The notes under the pieces: generated by a model | The model's input: only the letters and a program-made list of their open reading frames with translations | Database searches by the model: none | What the model was told of the DNA's origin: nothing | Translations under genes and position numbers: made by a program | In this document: positions 17,418-26,000 of the stretch, in pieces | Layout of the letters: each line of letters opens with the position of its first letter | How positions within the stretch are numbered: position 1 is the stretch's first letter | Origin: Halovenus amylolytica | GTDB taxonomy: Archaea > Halobacteriota > Halobacteria > Halobacteriales > Haloarculaceae | Direction of reading: 5' to 3' | Length of the DNA stretch: 64,000 nucleotides | Assembly (NCBI GenBank): GCA_004015825.1 | Contig: SAYS01000006.1 | Span: 124,001 to 188,000, forward strand

Positions 17418-18161
17418 ATGGATGCTGTAATCTTGGCTGCTGGTGAGGGAACACGGCTGCGCCCGTTGACAGAAGACAAACCGAAGGGGATGGTCGAGGT
17501 CGCTGGCGAACCGATTCTCACACACTGTTTCGAACAACTGGTGGAGCTTGGCGCCGAGCAGCTCGTGGTCGTTGTCGGCTACATGAAAGAGAAGATCATC
17601 CAGCACTACGGCGACGAGTTCCAGGGCGTCCCGATCACGTACACCCACCAGCGCGAGCAGAAGGGCCTGGCCCACGCGCTGTTGACCGTCGAGGAGCACA
17701 TCGACGACGACTTCATGCTCATGCTGGGCGACAACATCTTCGAAGCGAACCTCGACGATGTGGTCAAACGTCACCGTGAGGATCGTGCTGATGCCGCGTT
17801 TCTGGTCGAGGAAGTTCCGTGGGAGGAGGCCAGCCGGTACGGCGTCTGTGATACCAACAAGTACGGCGAAATTACCGACGTCGTGGAGAAACCCGAAGAG
17901 CCACCGTCGAATCTGGTGATGACCGGCTTCTACACGTTTACGCCGGCGATCTTCCACGCCTGTCATCTCGTGCAGCCATCGAATCGGGGCGAGTACGAGA
18001 TCAGTGAGGCGATCGATCTGCTGTTGCAGAGTGGTCGAACGATCGATGCGATTGGGCTCAACGGCTGGCGGATCGACGTTGGCTACCCCGAGGATCGTGA
18101 TGAGGCTGAACGGCGGTTGGAAACTGATGACTGGGAGGAAGCCGAGGCGACGAGTGACTGA
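17418..18161 (+). CDS. aglF: Glucose-1-phosphate uridylyltransferase, AglF-like
   Basis: A 247-residue nucleotidyltransferase with the signature LAAGEGTRLRPLTEDKPKGM, a metal-binding LMLGDN and the EKPEEPPSNLVMTGFYTF block. Length and motifs closely fit haloarchaeal AglF, which makes UDP-glucose for S-layer N-glycosylation; dTDP-sugar synthesis is the alternative. ATG 17418 is preferred to a TTG six bases earlier. An internally deleted relic of a homologous gene lies at 38.9 kb, next to the rml cluster, suggesting that the two regions once belonged together or exchanged copies. Confidence 0.82.
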   Translation: MDAVILAAGEGTRLRPLTEDKPKGMVEVAGEPILTHCFEQLVELGAEQLVVVVGYMKEKIIQHYGDEFQGVPITYTHQREQKGLAHALLTVEEHIDDDFMLMLGDNIFEANLDDVVKRHREDRADAAFLVEEVPWEEASRYGVCDTNKYGEITDVVEKPEEPPSNLVMTGFYTFTPAIFHACHLVQPSNRGEYEISEAIDLLLQSGRTIDAIGLNGWRIDVGYPEDRDEAERRLETDDWEEAEATSD

Positions 18162-18226
18162 TACTACATGGACTGACTGTAAGCTCTCAGCTGATATCTT
18201 GCTGGGTGCCTTTGGTACTCCCTGCT

Positions 18227-18631
18227 CTACTGTATCCGTTCGAAGTTCTCGAGTCGCCCATGTGTGAACGTAACACGGTATCTCACGACTAGGTCGGCGC
18301 TGTCGAATGAGTGCGTGATTTCGAACCGACCGTGGTACTCATGGCGTTCGATCCACCCGTCGTGGATTCGCTCCATCATCCCCATATAGTATCGGGGGTC
18401 GTCTTCGTCGACATCGTCTCGGCTTGCGTACGGACGGTCTTCCGGTGGCACTGTTTCAGCGTGCCACTCTTCTTTGAGAAGTCGCCCATCTGCAGTAATC
18501 CGAAATGTGTCCATACAGGGTCGATCGATGCCTTTCGTCTGCCAATCAATCCCGCCGGCGGGCTTGGCATTCTCCGGGTATTCCGGCAGATGTACATCGT
18601 CGTAGAGTTTTACAGTGTCGAAGAGTCCCAT
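18227..18631 (-). CDS. Uncharacterised 134-residue protein
   Basis: It begins MGLFDTVKLYDDVHLPEYPE and contains several aromatic, acidic stretches that suggest a beta-rich fold (FEITHSFDSADLVVRYRVTF). No signal peptide, membrane segment or known motif is visible. The ATG at 18631 is chosen over an upstream in-frame ATG because MGLFD is a common natural start of small proteins. It is convergent with the aglF-like gene. Function unknown. Confidence 0.6.
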   Translation of the reverse strand: MGLFDTVKLYDDVHLPEYPENAKPAGGIDWQTKGIDRPCMDTFRITADGRLLKEEWHAETVPPEDRPYASRDDVDEDDPRYYMGMMERIHDGWIERHEYHGRFEITHSFDSADLVVRYRVTFTHGRLENFERIQ

Positions 18632-18657
18632 CGTTTCACAGGTAGTCGAAGTGGATG

Positions 18658-18678
18658 CCACGGGGCTTGCCCCCGAGG
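18658..18678. repeat. Relic of an IS200/IS605-type right-end hairpin
   Basis: CCACGGGG, loop CTTGC, CCCCGAGG forms a hairpin with one mismatch, followed by GTTGTTGAC. The complete element at 59.2 kb has the same layout (CCTCGGGC hairpin, then GTTGTTTAC read on the minus strand). No transposase gene remains here. Confidence 0.45.
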
Positions 18679-18832
18679 TTGTTGACCTCGTCCAGTTCAG
18701 TCACACTTGGTATGTCGGTAGAGAGTGATATTACACTGTCACTAGTCGAGTGTATTAACCGTGTTCGTGGTATGTGGGGAAATAACACATTGGCGGCGCT
18801 ACCGTACGGAAGCCCTCTGTTTACGCCATCGG

Positions 18833-19185
18833 TTACGCATTTTCACCGAGGTCCGGGGCCTGTTCAGCCCAGTCGTTGTCTGCTCCATATGCGTCGTCGC
18901 CGTATTCGGCTTCGATCTGCTGAAGACTCACTACGTTCGCGATACGTGACGATGCGATATCCTCGACGACGGCCCAGTACAAATCGACTGTGCGGACGAG
19001 TCCTTTTTTCGAAGCCGTGCGAGCGTCTTATGGACGCTTGAATGGGGAACATCGGTCATCTCGGCAAGCTCTTTTGGGGTGCACCCCATCTCTGGATAAT
19101 CCAGCAGGATTGAGAGGAGTTCGTGGGCGTTCGTTCCAGGTCGCACTGGTGGAATTTCGTCGTTTGAATCTAGCTCGATCGGCAT
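18833..19185 (-). pseudogene. Winged-helix (MarR-like) regulator or antitoxin with a single-base frameshift
   Basis: The N-terminal part (MPIELDSNDEIPPVRPGTNA, then GCTPKELAEMTDVPHSSVHK) is a winged helix. At a run of six A (on the minus strand, near 19010) the frame changes. Reading on in the other frame restores a normal protein ending GLVRTVDLYWAVVEDIAS and DDAYGADNDWAEQAPDLGEN, stop at 18833. The total length of 353 bases is one short of 118 codons. In haloarchaea this family is usually the antitoxin of a PIN toxin encoded directly downstream; none is seen here. The frameshift could be a real mutation or a homopolymer sequencing error. Confidence 0.72.
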
Positions 19186-19741
19186 TTGTGTCCGTATATT
19201 TTTGTACTTGTCATAACTTTCGTCCTGTTCTGCGAAGACATACTACATTGGTATTGCTACCCCAAGATGTCGCCATGTCAAGCCCAGCGATTCACCGACT
19301 GTCTGTTATATCTATTGAGGCTTGCAAGATGGAATGCGTCTCGTCAGCACCTCATATTGCCGGTCAAAACGAATGGCTCCCGGTCGGTACAGAGGATATA
19401 CATACCGCTACGAGTGATAATCTGTCTGGGATCCATCAGAAATCCGGTGAAACATGCAGAGAGTGAGTTCAGACATCAGCCATCGTTGGTTCCACACTGT
19501 TATTGGTGGATCACTTGCTCAGTCGGTGTGCTAATTAAACGATCTCACGATCACTTCCATAATCATCCTCGTCAATATGAATCCAACCCGGCGACTCCGG
19601 CTATTCGTGGAGAGCCTGATCGGTGCCGATACCACTCCACAACAGCTCCCAGCTACACCAACTTCACGTTGCTCTCTTGGCCCGGGTGGATTGAATGTTT
19701 TGAGCGTAAAGATGATTTATTCAGCTTGAATATTCTTTCGT
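19186..19741. other. Intergenic region without recognisable genes
   Basis: About 556 bases between the frameshifted regulator and the nuclease gene. The open frames read like random translation (rich in Cys, His and Ser, no acidic bias) and I see no repeats or strong hairpins. The 3' end (TTTATTCAG, about 20 bases before 19742) may be the promoter of the nuclease gene. Confidence 0.4.
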
Positions 19742-21091
19742 GTGACAGATAGCCTCTCAGACCAATTAGCTGGCCTGAAAAGCGCTCTTGATGGGCTTCC
19801 GGAGGCTAAGGAGCCGCCGTCAACGACGCTCCAAATCATTCGGAACAACCAGCAGGAAGAAGAATGGCAACAACTTCTCTTTCACTACCTGTCTCAGGAC
19901 GAACCACACGGGCTGGATCACTCGTTCTTGGAGCACATCCTGTCGGCACTCTCGAATCGAGACGACTTGGATTTCACTTTTTCCGGGCTGGATCTCGCTG
20001 ATGTTCAGGTCAAGCAAGAGGTTACGATCCCGAATGGCCGACGGCCAGACGCTGTCGTGTGGACTTCTGAAGAGTGGTTCATCTGCTGGGAGCTGAAGAT
20101 CAAAGCCTCCGAGCGCGAGGATCAGACACAGGATTACGCGGATGCTGAGTCCTTCGAGAGCATCAATCTGACAAAAAAAGACGTACCCGACAGTGGCCAA
20201 CATTACGTGTACCTTGCGCCGAAGGACACTTCACCTCCGGAAGCCGAGGAGTTTGTCCATGTCTGGTGGAGATGGATAGCCGAGCAGATTCAAACGTTTC
20301 TGAATGAGGGCCACGGCGGATATCCCTCTCGAACAACGGCACAACTTGAGCAGTTTATCGGAACAATCAAAAGTGAAGTAACAATGACTGACTATCAAAA
20401 ATACCAGCAAGAGAAAGCGCAGTTGTGCTTCGACTATTACAACGAAATTCAGGAAGTACAGCGCGCGTTCGAGAACCAGTGGAATGAGTTCACGGACAAC
20501 TGGGGATTACGTCTTGCCCAAGCGTTAGAAAACGCCGAGATTGTTGAGATACCAGAGCTTTCGGATACGCATGTCGCAGTTGAACTGTGGACACAGACAG
20601 ACGAACCCTCCCGTTGGACTTTCCGACAGGGCAACTCATGGGCGGGCATCGCCAAGGAAGAGTGGCGGCGACGGACCGATGACCACACTGTTGTCTACTG
20701 GGATCTTGACCACGATGAGTACGCAAACATCGGCTTCTATCATCTACTCGAAAAGAACCGCGAAGAGGCCATCAAAGACGAGATACTGGATCTCACACTT
20801 TTTCACGGTTCCAGTAGCGACAGACAGTTCCACAAGCTCGTCAACGAGCGAGTGAACAACAAGATCGACGAGCGTGAGTACGAACTTCCGTCATACGTGA
20901 ACCGACCCAATAACAGCGCAGTAAGGATTGTTTCAGCAACATACGACATCCCAGTATCGAAGTATGACACCTTCTTTGAGGCCTATACTGAGGCATTGAG
21001 GTATGCACTCGCGGACTTGACTGGTGAGAACCGCGAGCTCATCACGATCATCACCGAATCTTTTGAGGAATCTCTTGAGGAGTACTATTAA
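19742..21091 (+). CDS. PD-(D/E)XK nuclease superfamily protein
   Basis: In this 449-residue protein, residues 60-125 look like a PD-(D/E)XK endonuclease core: a strand and RRPDAVVW (catalytic Asp), then CWELKIKA (the E-x-K pair). The C-terminal 200 residues are helical with a mixed beta region (HVAVELWTQTDEPSRWTF, then NIGFYHLLEKNREEA). Such proteins often act as stand-alone restriction or anti-phage nucleases. The start is a GTG directly at 19742, consistent with a leaderless transcript. It is a lone gene between an intergenic desert and an insertion sequence. No methyltransferase lies nearby, so it would not be a classical restriction enzyme. Confidence 0.65.
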   Translation: MTDSLSDQLAGLKSALDGLPEAKEPPSTTLQIIRNNQQEEEWQQLLFHYLSQDEPHGLDHSFLEHILSALSNRDDLDFTFSGLDLADVQVKQEVTIPNGRRPDAVVWTSEEWFICWELKIKASEREDQTQDYADAESFESINLTKKDVPDSGQHYVYLAPKDTSPPEAEEFVHVWWRWIAEQIQTFLNEGHGGYPSRTTAQLEQFIGTIKSEVTMTDYQKYQQEKAQLCFDYYNEIQEVQRAFENQWNEFTDNWGLRLAQALENAEIVEIPELSDTHVAVELWTQTDEPSRWTFRQGNSWAGIAKEEWRRRTDDHTVVYWDLDHDEYANIGFYHLLEKNREEAIKDEILDLTLFHGSSSDRQFHKLVNERVNNKIDEREYELPSYVNRPNNSAVRIVSATYDIPVSKYDTFFEAYTEALRYALADLTGENRELITIITESFEESLEEYY

Positions 21092-21738
21092 TACAGAACC
21101 GTTAGGATTCACTGGCCAACGACTGCTCGATCAAGGCGACGAATATTCCTAATTTGGCGATAGATAGGCTCTAGGTATTTGTTTCGGGGAATTAGGTTTG
21201 CTGTTATTCTAGGCTCAGTAGTCTCGCTAGACAGCACCGTCATTGGCTCAATATCGATCAAAACAGATGGTAAAGGTAGAAATAGCTTGAATCAACCGCA
21301 GCCTAGTGAAACAACAGAGCCGAAGCTTGTTCCTCTGACCGCCATGTTGACAGCACCACTCACTAGGTAGAGGCGGTGGTTCAGAAGTCTTTACACACCT
21401 TGAGATGCCCGATTTCGGTTTTTGAGTGAGACAAGCTTCCGCCGCGATGTGAACTACTATTTCCCTCCGAACATCGGTACGGTTTATACGATCCCGGTGA
21501 TCGAAATCTGCCGATTTAGGCCTTGAGACCTATTCTGCACCACCGTCTAGGTAGAATGTACTGCATAGGCGCTCTCCATCTTGCACGGGAGTCTTGACAA
21601 AACTTCGATAGGCAAAGCGTGCGAATCTTTCTTTGACACGCTCTCTTGCATACTATTTCAAATAAATACTTATTTCGTGATTTCTCCACCAGTCAGTCCG
21701 CACGCATACTAAGCACCTGATAGAGATACGAGCGCATA
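21092..21738. other. Non-coding region upstream of the TnpB element
   Basis: About 650 bases with no convincing gene. GACAGCACC occurs twice (about 21230 and 21351), which could be leftovers of an older insertion element. The last 60 bases before the element are AT-rich (ATAAATACTTATTTCGTG). Confidence 0.35.
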
Positions 21739-21739
21739 C

Positions 21740-21807
21740 CCCCCGCCTTCCCGTGAGTGACGAGTGTTCCGACGCTCTGTCGGAACCGAGGAGCGAACAG
21801 GCGGGGG
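21740..21807. repeat. Left-end hairpin of the TnpB element
   Basis: The outer stem CCCCCGCCT/AGGCGGGGG encloses an inner 7-bp stem TTCCGAC/GTCGGAA with a GCTCT loop. Subterminal hairpins of this kind are recognised as single strands by IS200-type TnpA. Confidence 0.65.
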
Positions 21808-21930
21808 TCGAGCGGACGCATAGAGGCAGTCAACCGTTCTATTGCAGTGCTGGATTTCCCACCGTTTCACTTTCACTCTGGATGGCCGAGTTATATGCCC
21901 CTTGCAACTGACACCTAGGATACGGCGACG

Positions 21931-23187
21931 ATGGGTGAGGTCACAAAAACGCTCGAACTGAAGCTTGTGGATCCGAACGTCCACAAGCGACAGAAGCTGC
22001 GTGAGACACAGGATGCGTACCAGCAGGCACTTCAAGCCGCCTTCGCCGCTGGCTGTGATACACAGTCAGCGGCCAACGACGTAGTTGTCGAGTACGACCT
22101 GAGCGGCTACGCCAAAAACGCCCTCAAGAAGTACGTCCTACAACTGCACAACAGCTACGACGCCGACGAGTTGCACGACGACCACCCGGTGCGGTTCACC
22201 AATGAGGGACTGCAACTTGATCACCAGCCACAGAACGCGATTGAGTGGTACGTCAAAGTCCCGCACCACGAGGATTACCACCTCTGGATTCCGGCACGCG
22301 CCAATCCCGACCAGCGGGAGTGGCTTGAAGCAGTGTACGCAGACGACGCCGAGACGGGTGAAAGTCGGCTGATTGAGCGGGACGGGACGTGGTATCTCCA
22401 CGTCACCGCCACTCGCAACGTGGAGAACCAATCTGAGACGTCCGCCGACGAGCGGACGCCGATAGGTGTAGATATTGGAGAAGCAAGTCTCGTCACGGTG
22501 TGTCACCGCGACGACTCTGGTTCTCCTGTTCGCCCCCGACTGTGGGCCGACGACGGCAAGGCCGTTCGTCGGCTTCGCAAAACGTACTTCACCGCCACAA
22601 GACGACTGCAGAAGCGTGACAGTGAGCGAATTGCAGACTCGTTCGGTGACGCACTGTGGGACCAGATTGACGATGTGTTCCACTGTGTGACCCGCGAGGT
22701 CGTTGCGTACGCCGAGTCCGTCAAGAACCCAGTGCTGGTGCTGGAAGACCTGACGGACATCCGCGAGAACATGGACTACGGCGAGTACATGAATCGGCGG
22801 TTGCACGGGTGGGGCTTTGCCAAGCTCCACGCACAGATTCGCTACAAAGCCGCCGAGAAAGGGATTCCCGTCGAGACGGTGAATCCTCGGAACACGTCGA
22901 AGGCGTGCCACGCCTGCGGTGAACACGGCTCCCGGCCACGACAGGCGACGTTCAGATGCTCCAACGACGACTGCTGGCTCGGTGAGTATCAAGCCGACGT
23001 GAACGGGGCGATAAACATTGCAGACCGCTACTGTAGTGGAGAGAGTCACCGCCGAAGCGACCGGACTTCCCGGCAGAAGGCCGGTGACGATGACTCGGCT
23101 ACGGATGGGGCCTCTTTGACCGGGCCACAAGACAGCCACGCCGATGCTGAAACCCAGCAGGTGACGCGTGGAACGTATGCGTCTTGA
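21931..23187 (+). CDS. tnpB: TnpB, RNA-guided nuclease of an IS605-family element
   Basis: This 418-residue protein has the split RuvC active site: Asp181 (GVDIGEAS), Glu272 (VLVLEDLTD) and Asp356 (YQADVNGAIN). A four-Cys zinc ribbon (C326, C329, C343, C348) lies between the last two. TnpB proteins are RNA-guided DNA nucleases that help IS200/IS605 elements persist. All catalytic residues are present, so the protein may be active. The C-terminal 60 residues are polar and vary among relatives because that stretch of DNA also encodes the guide RNA scaffold. Confidence 0.9.
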   Translation: MGEVTKTLELKLVDPNVHKRQKLRETQDAYQQALQAAFAAGCDTQSAANDVVVEYDLSGYAKNALKKYVLQLHNSYDADELHDDHPVRFTNEGLQLDHQPQNAIEWYVKVPHHEDYHLWIPARANPDQREWLEAVYADDAETGESRLIERDGTWYLHVTATRNVENQSETSADERTPIGVDIGEASLVTVCHRDDSGSPVRPRLWADDGKAVRRLRKTYFTATRRLQKRDSERIADSFGDALWDQIDDVFHCVTREVVAYAESVKNPVLVLEDLTDIRENMDYGEYMNRRLHGWGFAKLHAQIRYKAAEKGIPVETVNPRNTSKACHACGEHGSRPRQATFRCSNDDCWLGEYQADVNGAINIADRYCSGESHRRSDRTSRQKAGDDDSATDGASLTGPQDSHADAETQQVTRGTYAS

Positions 23188-23232
23188 AACCAACAGGCCG
23201 CTATACCCGGCCTGAAATCCTGTGGCGGGATT

Positions 23233-23252
23233 CCTCCGCGTTCACGCGGAGG
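23233..23252. repeat. Right-end hairpin of the TnpB element
   Basis: CCTCCGCG, loop TTCA, CGCGGAGG is a perfect 8-bp stem 45 bases after the tnpB stop. It is the terminal hairpin of the element and probably also closes the 3' scaffold of the guide RNA. Confidence 0.75.
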
Positions 23253-23361
23253 AGGAGGTCAATCAGCGGATAGTCTCTGAAAGAAACGAAGCCGTTGTTC
23301 GCGCTGAGTCGTCGTGTTCGCTTCTACGGGAGTACAGAGAACATGCAGAATGCCCGGAGAG

Positions 23362-23643
23362 ACACCCCACCGTGTCGAGTGTTCTACGTCGGATCTCGGA
23401 TAAAAAATGGGTCCACAAACTCCACCATGTCGAATGTTTTGCACAGCTGGTACGCCGTCGGAACTCACAAAGTCGATATTCTCCACTTCGAGGCAGGGCA
23501 TACACCCCACCATGTCGAGTGTTTCTCATCACTCGGGAGGACTCGTTACTGTCCCACACCCCCTCACGTCGAGTGTTCTCACACGTGCCTAACGACCGTG
23601 GTGCCAGATTAACCGACCCACACACCCCACCGTGTCGAGTGTT
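23362..23643 (+). repeat. Five direct origin-recognition-box-like repeats
   Basis: Copies of about 22 bases start at 23362, 23417, 23502, 23556 and 23622. Copies 1, 3 and 5 are nearly identical. Copy 2 begins AAACTCCACC and copy 4 reads CCCCCTCACG in its middle. Spacing is 54-85 bases and irregular, and the sequences between them are unrelated, so this is not a CRISPR array. Confidence 0.85.
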
Positions 23644-23695
23644 TTTGTCTTTCCATCTTCGACTCTTATTTCATTCGACGCACTCGACACAATGG

Positions 23696-23705
23696 TTTTA
23701 TTATT
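23696..23705 (+). promoter_or_regulatory. TATA box of orc1/cdc6
   Basis: TTTTATTATT is centred about 32 bases before the ATG at 23732 and lies immediately after a degenerate inverted copy of the origin repeat. Initiator binding there could therefore autoregulate the gene. Confidence 0.5.
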
Positions 23706-23731
23706 CTGGAGATCACATGTGAATTCATCTG

Positions 23732-24940
23732 ATGACGACGTTCACCCGTGATACTAATATTTTCCGCAACGAGGACATGCTCCGTGAAGACTACCAGCCC
23801 GAATCGATCACGGCCCGCGAGGAAGAACTGGAGGACTACAGAAAGGCACTCCAGCCGGTCGTCAACGGTGCACAGCCACGGAACATCTTCCTCTATGGGA
23901 AGACAGGCGTCGGAAAAACAGCTGTCTCACGGTTTCTGTTAGACCGATTGAAACGAGATACCGAGCAGTACGACGATATCGATCTCTCGGTATACTGGCT
24001 CAACTGTACGAACCTTTCCTCGTCCTACCAGGTTGCAGTCAATCTCGTTAATACGATCCGTCACCCGGATAAGCAGATCAGCACGACGGGATATCCCCAA
24101 CAGCGTGTGTTCGATATGTTGTATGACGAACTTGACGCAATCGGTGGGACAATTTTGCTCGTGTTTGACGAGATTGATCAGATCGGAAGCGACGATGAGA
24201 TTCTCTACGAACTGCCCCGTGCTCGGTCGAACGGCTACCTCGATTCAACAAAGCCGGGTGTCATTGGCATCAGCAACGATTTTGGCTTCCGGGACGATCT
24301 CTCGCCGAAAGTAAAAGATACGCTCTGTGAAGAAGAGATCCATTTCTCGCCGTACACCGGCCCGGAACTCGAGGCCATTTTGCAAGAACGCGCCGATGGA
24401 GCACTATTCGACAATGCGGCCGAACAGGGCGTAATTTCGCTCTGTGCCGCCCTTGCTGCACAGGATACTGGAAGTGCACGGCAAGCACTAAATCTCCTGT
24501 ACAACGCGGGTGAGCTGGCCAGGACGGAGAGTGAGTCGGTAATTACGGAATCGCATGTTCACGATGCTCGTGACGAACTCGAACAGAGCCAGATTGAACA
24601 TGGGATGCGCGAATTAACTCAGCATGGACATCTCGCTCTCGTGGCCACCCTCCATCTTGCACTTGAGGGAGATACGCCCGCGCGAGTCCGGGACATATAC
24701 CCCCGGTATCGAACGATCGCCGACCAGTCAGAGATCGACCCGCTGGTACGCCGTCGTATGCACGATCATCTGGCGGACCTCGCTATGCTCGGTATTCTCG
24801 ACCGGCAGTCACGCAACGAAGGCCGAAGTGGTGGCCAGTACTATGAATACAAGTTTGCCGTCGATCTGGGGACTGTTCGAGCAGTCGTCACTGATCTGGA
24901 AGGGGTTGTGCTTCCAGATCGCGTTCTGCGCCAGCTGTAA
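23732..24940 (+). CDS. cdc6: Orc1/Cdc6 family replication initiator
   Basis: This 402-residue AAA+ protein has Walker A GKTGVGKT (56-63), Walker B LLVFDEID (142-149), the sensor-2 region near SARQALNLL and a C-terminal winged helix (about 310-402) for origin binding. Such proteins recognise origin boxes and load the MCM helicase. The gene is flanked by the repeats described above, the usual sign that it serves its own origin. Its position beside parB-like genes and insertion elements suggests a plasmid-type or integrated replicon rather than the main chromosomal origin. Confidence 0.93.
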   Translation: MTTFTRDTNIFRNEDMLREDYQPESITAREEELEDYRKALQPVVNGAQPRNIFLYGKTGVGKTAVSRFLLDRLKRDTEQYDDIDLSVYWLNCTNLSSSYQVAVNLVNTIRHPDKQISTTGYPQQRVFDMLYDELDAIGGTILLVFDEIDQIGSDDEILYELPRARSNGYLDSTKPGVIGISNDFGFRDDLSPKVKDTLCEEEIHFSPYTGPELEAILQERADGALFDNAAEQGVISLCAALAAQDTGSARQALNLLYNAGELARTESESVITESHVHDARDELEQSQIEHGMRELTQHGHLALVATLHLALEGDTPARVRDIYPRYRTIADQSEIDPLVRRRMHDHLADLAMLGILDRQSRNEGRSGGQYYEYKFAVDLGTVRAVVTDLEGVVLPDRVLRQL

Positions 24941-24949
24941 TATTGGTGG

Positions 24950-24971
24950 AACACTCGACACGGTGGGGTGG
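24950..24971 (-). repeat. Inverted origin-recognition-box-like repeat after orc1/cdc6
   Basis: AACACTCGACACGGTGGGGT is the reverse complement of the upstream repeats and starts nine bases after the cdc6 stop codon. Boxes of opposite orientation at the two sides of the gene are typical of haloarchaeal origins. Confidence 0.8.
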
Positions 24972-25007
24972 ACCCATCGGTTGGTGTCGTCCCGAAGTGA
25001 ACCTCGG

Positions 25008-25320
25008 TGAACTACCCCACCCTGCTCGCGCTGACACGCTCGCTGAGGGTGGGGCTTCCTGTTTCCACGACGCGCTTTGCAGACACCGGAGAGGTGTCCG
25101 TAGGGAGCGCAGTCTCCACAGGCGTTCCTTCGGAGTGTCCCACTCCTAGTGGCTCAACGGGGTAGTTCCGTGGGACAGCGCACGCTTCTTGTCGCGTTCT
25201 AACGCTGTCCGTGCCTGGAGACTTCGCAAGGAACGAGCCGTTCCACGTGGAACGGCGAGTAAGTCGAAGTCCACAGGTCGGAACGCCCATCTTACACTCT
25301 GGTTGGGCGTTCTCCAATAA
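25008..25320 (-). mobile_element. Relic of an IS1341-type element: tnpB 3' end plus right end
   Basis: On the minus strand the region reads as a TnpB-like C-terminal tail (TPVETALPTDTSPVSAKRVV, then ETGSPTLSERVSASRVG). After it comes a right-end hairpin (CCCCACCCT paired with AGGGTGGGG, 25016-25050) and GTAGTTCAC. The RuvC and zinc-ribbon parts of tnpB are gone. A hairpin GAACGCCCA/TGGGCGTTC at about 25282-25313 marks the other side. What remains is the stretch that normally encodes the guide RNA of TnpB. It may be a non-autonomous derivative. Confidence 0.6.
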
Positions 25321-25387
25321 AAATGCTTGCGTGGGCCTGTGAGACAGCTACCAGAACATGTAGGAGAAAATAAAGACGGCGCTGTAT

Positions 25388-25447
25388 CCCCGCCCTACTG
25401 CGCTTCTTGTCCGCTTGCGCGGACTGTGATGCTCGTTGAGGGCGGGG
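25388..25447. repeat. Second IS605-type end hairpin
   Basis: The outer stem CCCCGCCCT/AGGGCGGGG encloses the perfect inner stem GTCCGC/GCGGAC with loop TTGC. The architecture matches the left-end hairpin of the TnpB element at 21.7 kb, so this is probably the left end of a vanished element. The rest of 24972-25592 shows no gene. Confidence 0.55.
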
Positions 25448-25592
25448 GCTTAGCGCCTGCATTCAGCTAAACCGATTAATAGCTATTGGTCCAGGGAAAT
25501 GTGATGAGCATCTGCGTTCCAGGTGTAGTCTAACGGGGGTGCCACAGGAGGAGCAGACTCGCGCCGAGGCTCATTCCGCGCTGTCACCGTTC

Positions 25593-26000
25593 TCAGTCAA
25601 AGAGTGACAGAAACTCTGCTGCTGTGATGATCTTGATGTCATCGTACGACCCAACCTCACGCAGGTCCTTGTCGCCAGAGACGATGTAGTCTGCCTCACC
25701 TGCAATCGCACACTCGATAAATTTGTCGTCGTCACTGTCTCGAACCACGTCTAGTGACCTTTTCGGCTCGACTACCTCTGCTTCGAGACGGATAATTGCT
25801 GGATACTGCACCTGCTCGTATGTGGTGAATGGTAGGTGTTCATATGTGAAGACTCGCTCGAGTTCTGCCAGTGTCTCCTCGGATGCGACCAACTGTACAT
25901 TCTCATCGAACGCCTGTAGGAGCGAATCGAGTGGCCGTCCCCCAAAGCCGATGGCTGAAATGATAATATTCGTATCGAAGACTACTCTGATCTGGCCCAT
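25593..26000 (-). CDS. PIN-domain toxin
   Basis: A 135-residue PIN-fold nuclease of the kind annotated as putative toxin-antitoxin PIN proteins. Acidic catalytic residues are visible in VVFDTNIIISA (first Asp), TLAELERVF (Glu), DDDKFIECA and SGDKDL. PIN toxins cut specific RNAs in a metal-dependent way. It overlaps the upstream antitoxin gene by 19 bases, the classical toxin-antitoxin arrangement. Confidence 0.85.
   Translation of the reverse strand: MGQIRVVFDTNIIISAIGFGGRPLDSLLQAFDENVQLVASEETLAELERVFTYEHLPFTTYEQVQYPAIIRLEAEVVEPKRSLDVVRDSDDDKFIECAIAGEADYIVSGDKDLREVGSYDDIKIITAAEFLSLFD

Larger units (their letters stand above)
21739..23262 (+). mobile_element. IS1341-type (IS605 family) element carrying only tnpB
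   Basis: The element is bounded on the left by a large imperfect hairpin (CCCCCGCCT at 21740-21748 pairing with 21799-21807, with an inner perfect stem TTCCGAC/GTCGGAA at 21767-21785). On the right is a perfect 8-bp hairpin (23233-23252) just after tnpB. There is no tnpA gene, so mobility would need a transposase supplied in trans. The right end and the 3' part of tnpB are where TnpB guide (omega) RNAs are normally encoded. Exact ends are uncertain by about 20 bases. Confidence 0.75.
23362..23731. other. Putative replication origin next to orc1/cdc6
   Basis: Five direct repeats with consensus CACCCCACCRTGTCGAGTGT lie in the 370 bases upstream of the Orc1/Cdc6 gene. A degenerate inverted copy stands at about 23679-23693 and one good inverted copy lies downstream of the gene. 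Haloarchaeal origins consist of origin recognition boxes (ORBs) of replicon-specific sequence beside the cognate orc1/cdc6. The stretch between the last box and the start codon is relatively AT-rich and could be the unwinding element. Confidence 0.8.

Noticed and set aside
18990..19752. Genes in the region before the PD-(D/E)XK nuclease
   Set aside because: Translations are rich in Cys, His and Ser, contain no motif and show none of the acidic bias of real haloarchaeal proteins.
21179..21370. 63-residue frame upstream of the TnpB element
   Set aside because: No recognisable motif, and the composition fits non-coding DNA.
23362..23643. CRISPR array
   Set aside because: Repeats recur at irregular 54-85 base intervals, vary in sequence and sit next to orc1/cdc6 with inverted copies nearby. 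That is an origin, not an array.
23222..23722. 166-residue protein across the repeat region
   Set aside because: The translation contains the origin repeats several times as SSVL or PPCRVF-type peptides and lacks acidic bias; it is non-coding.
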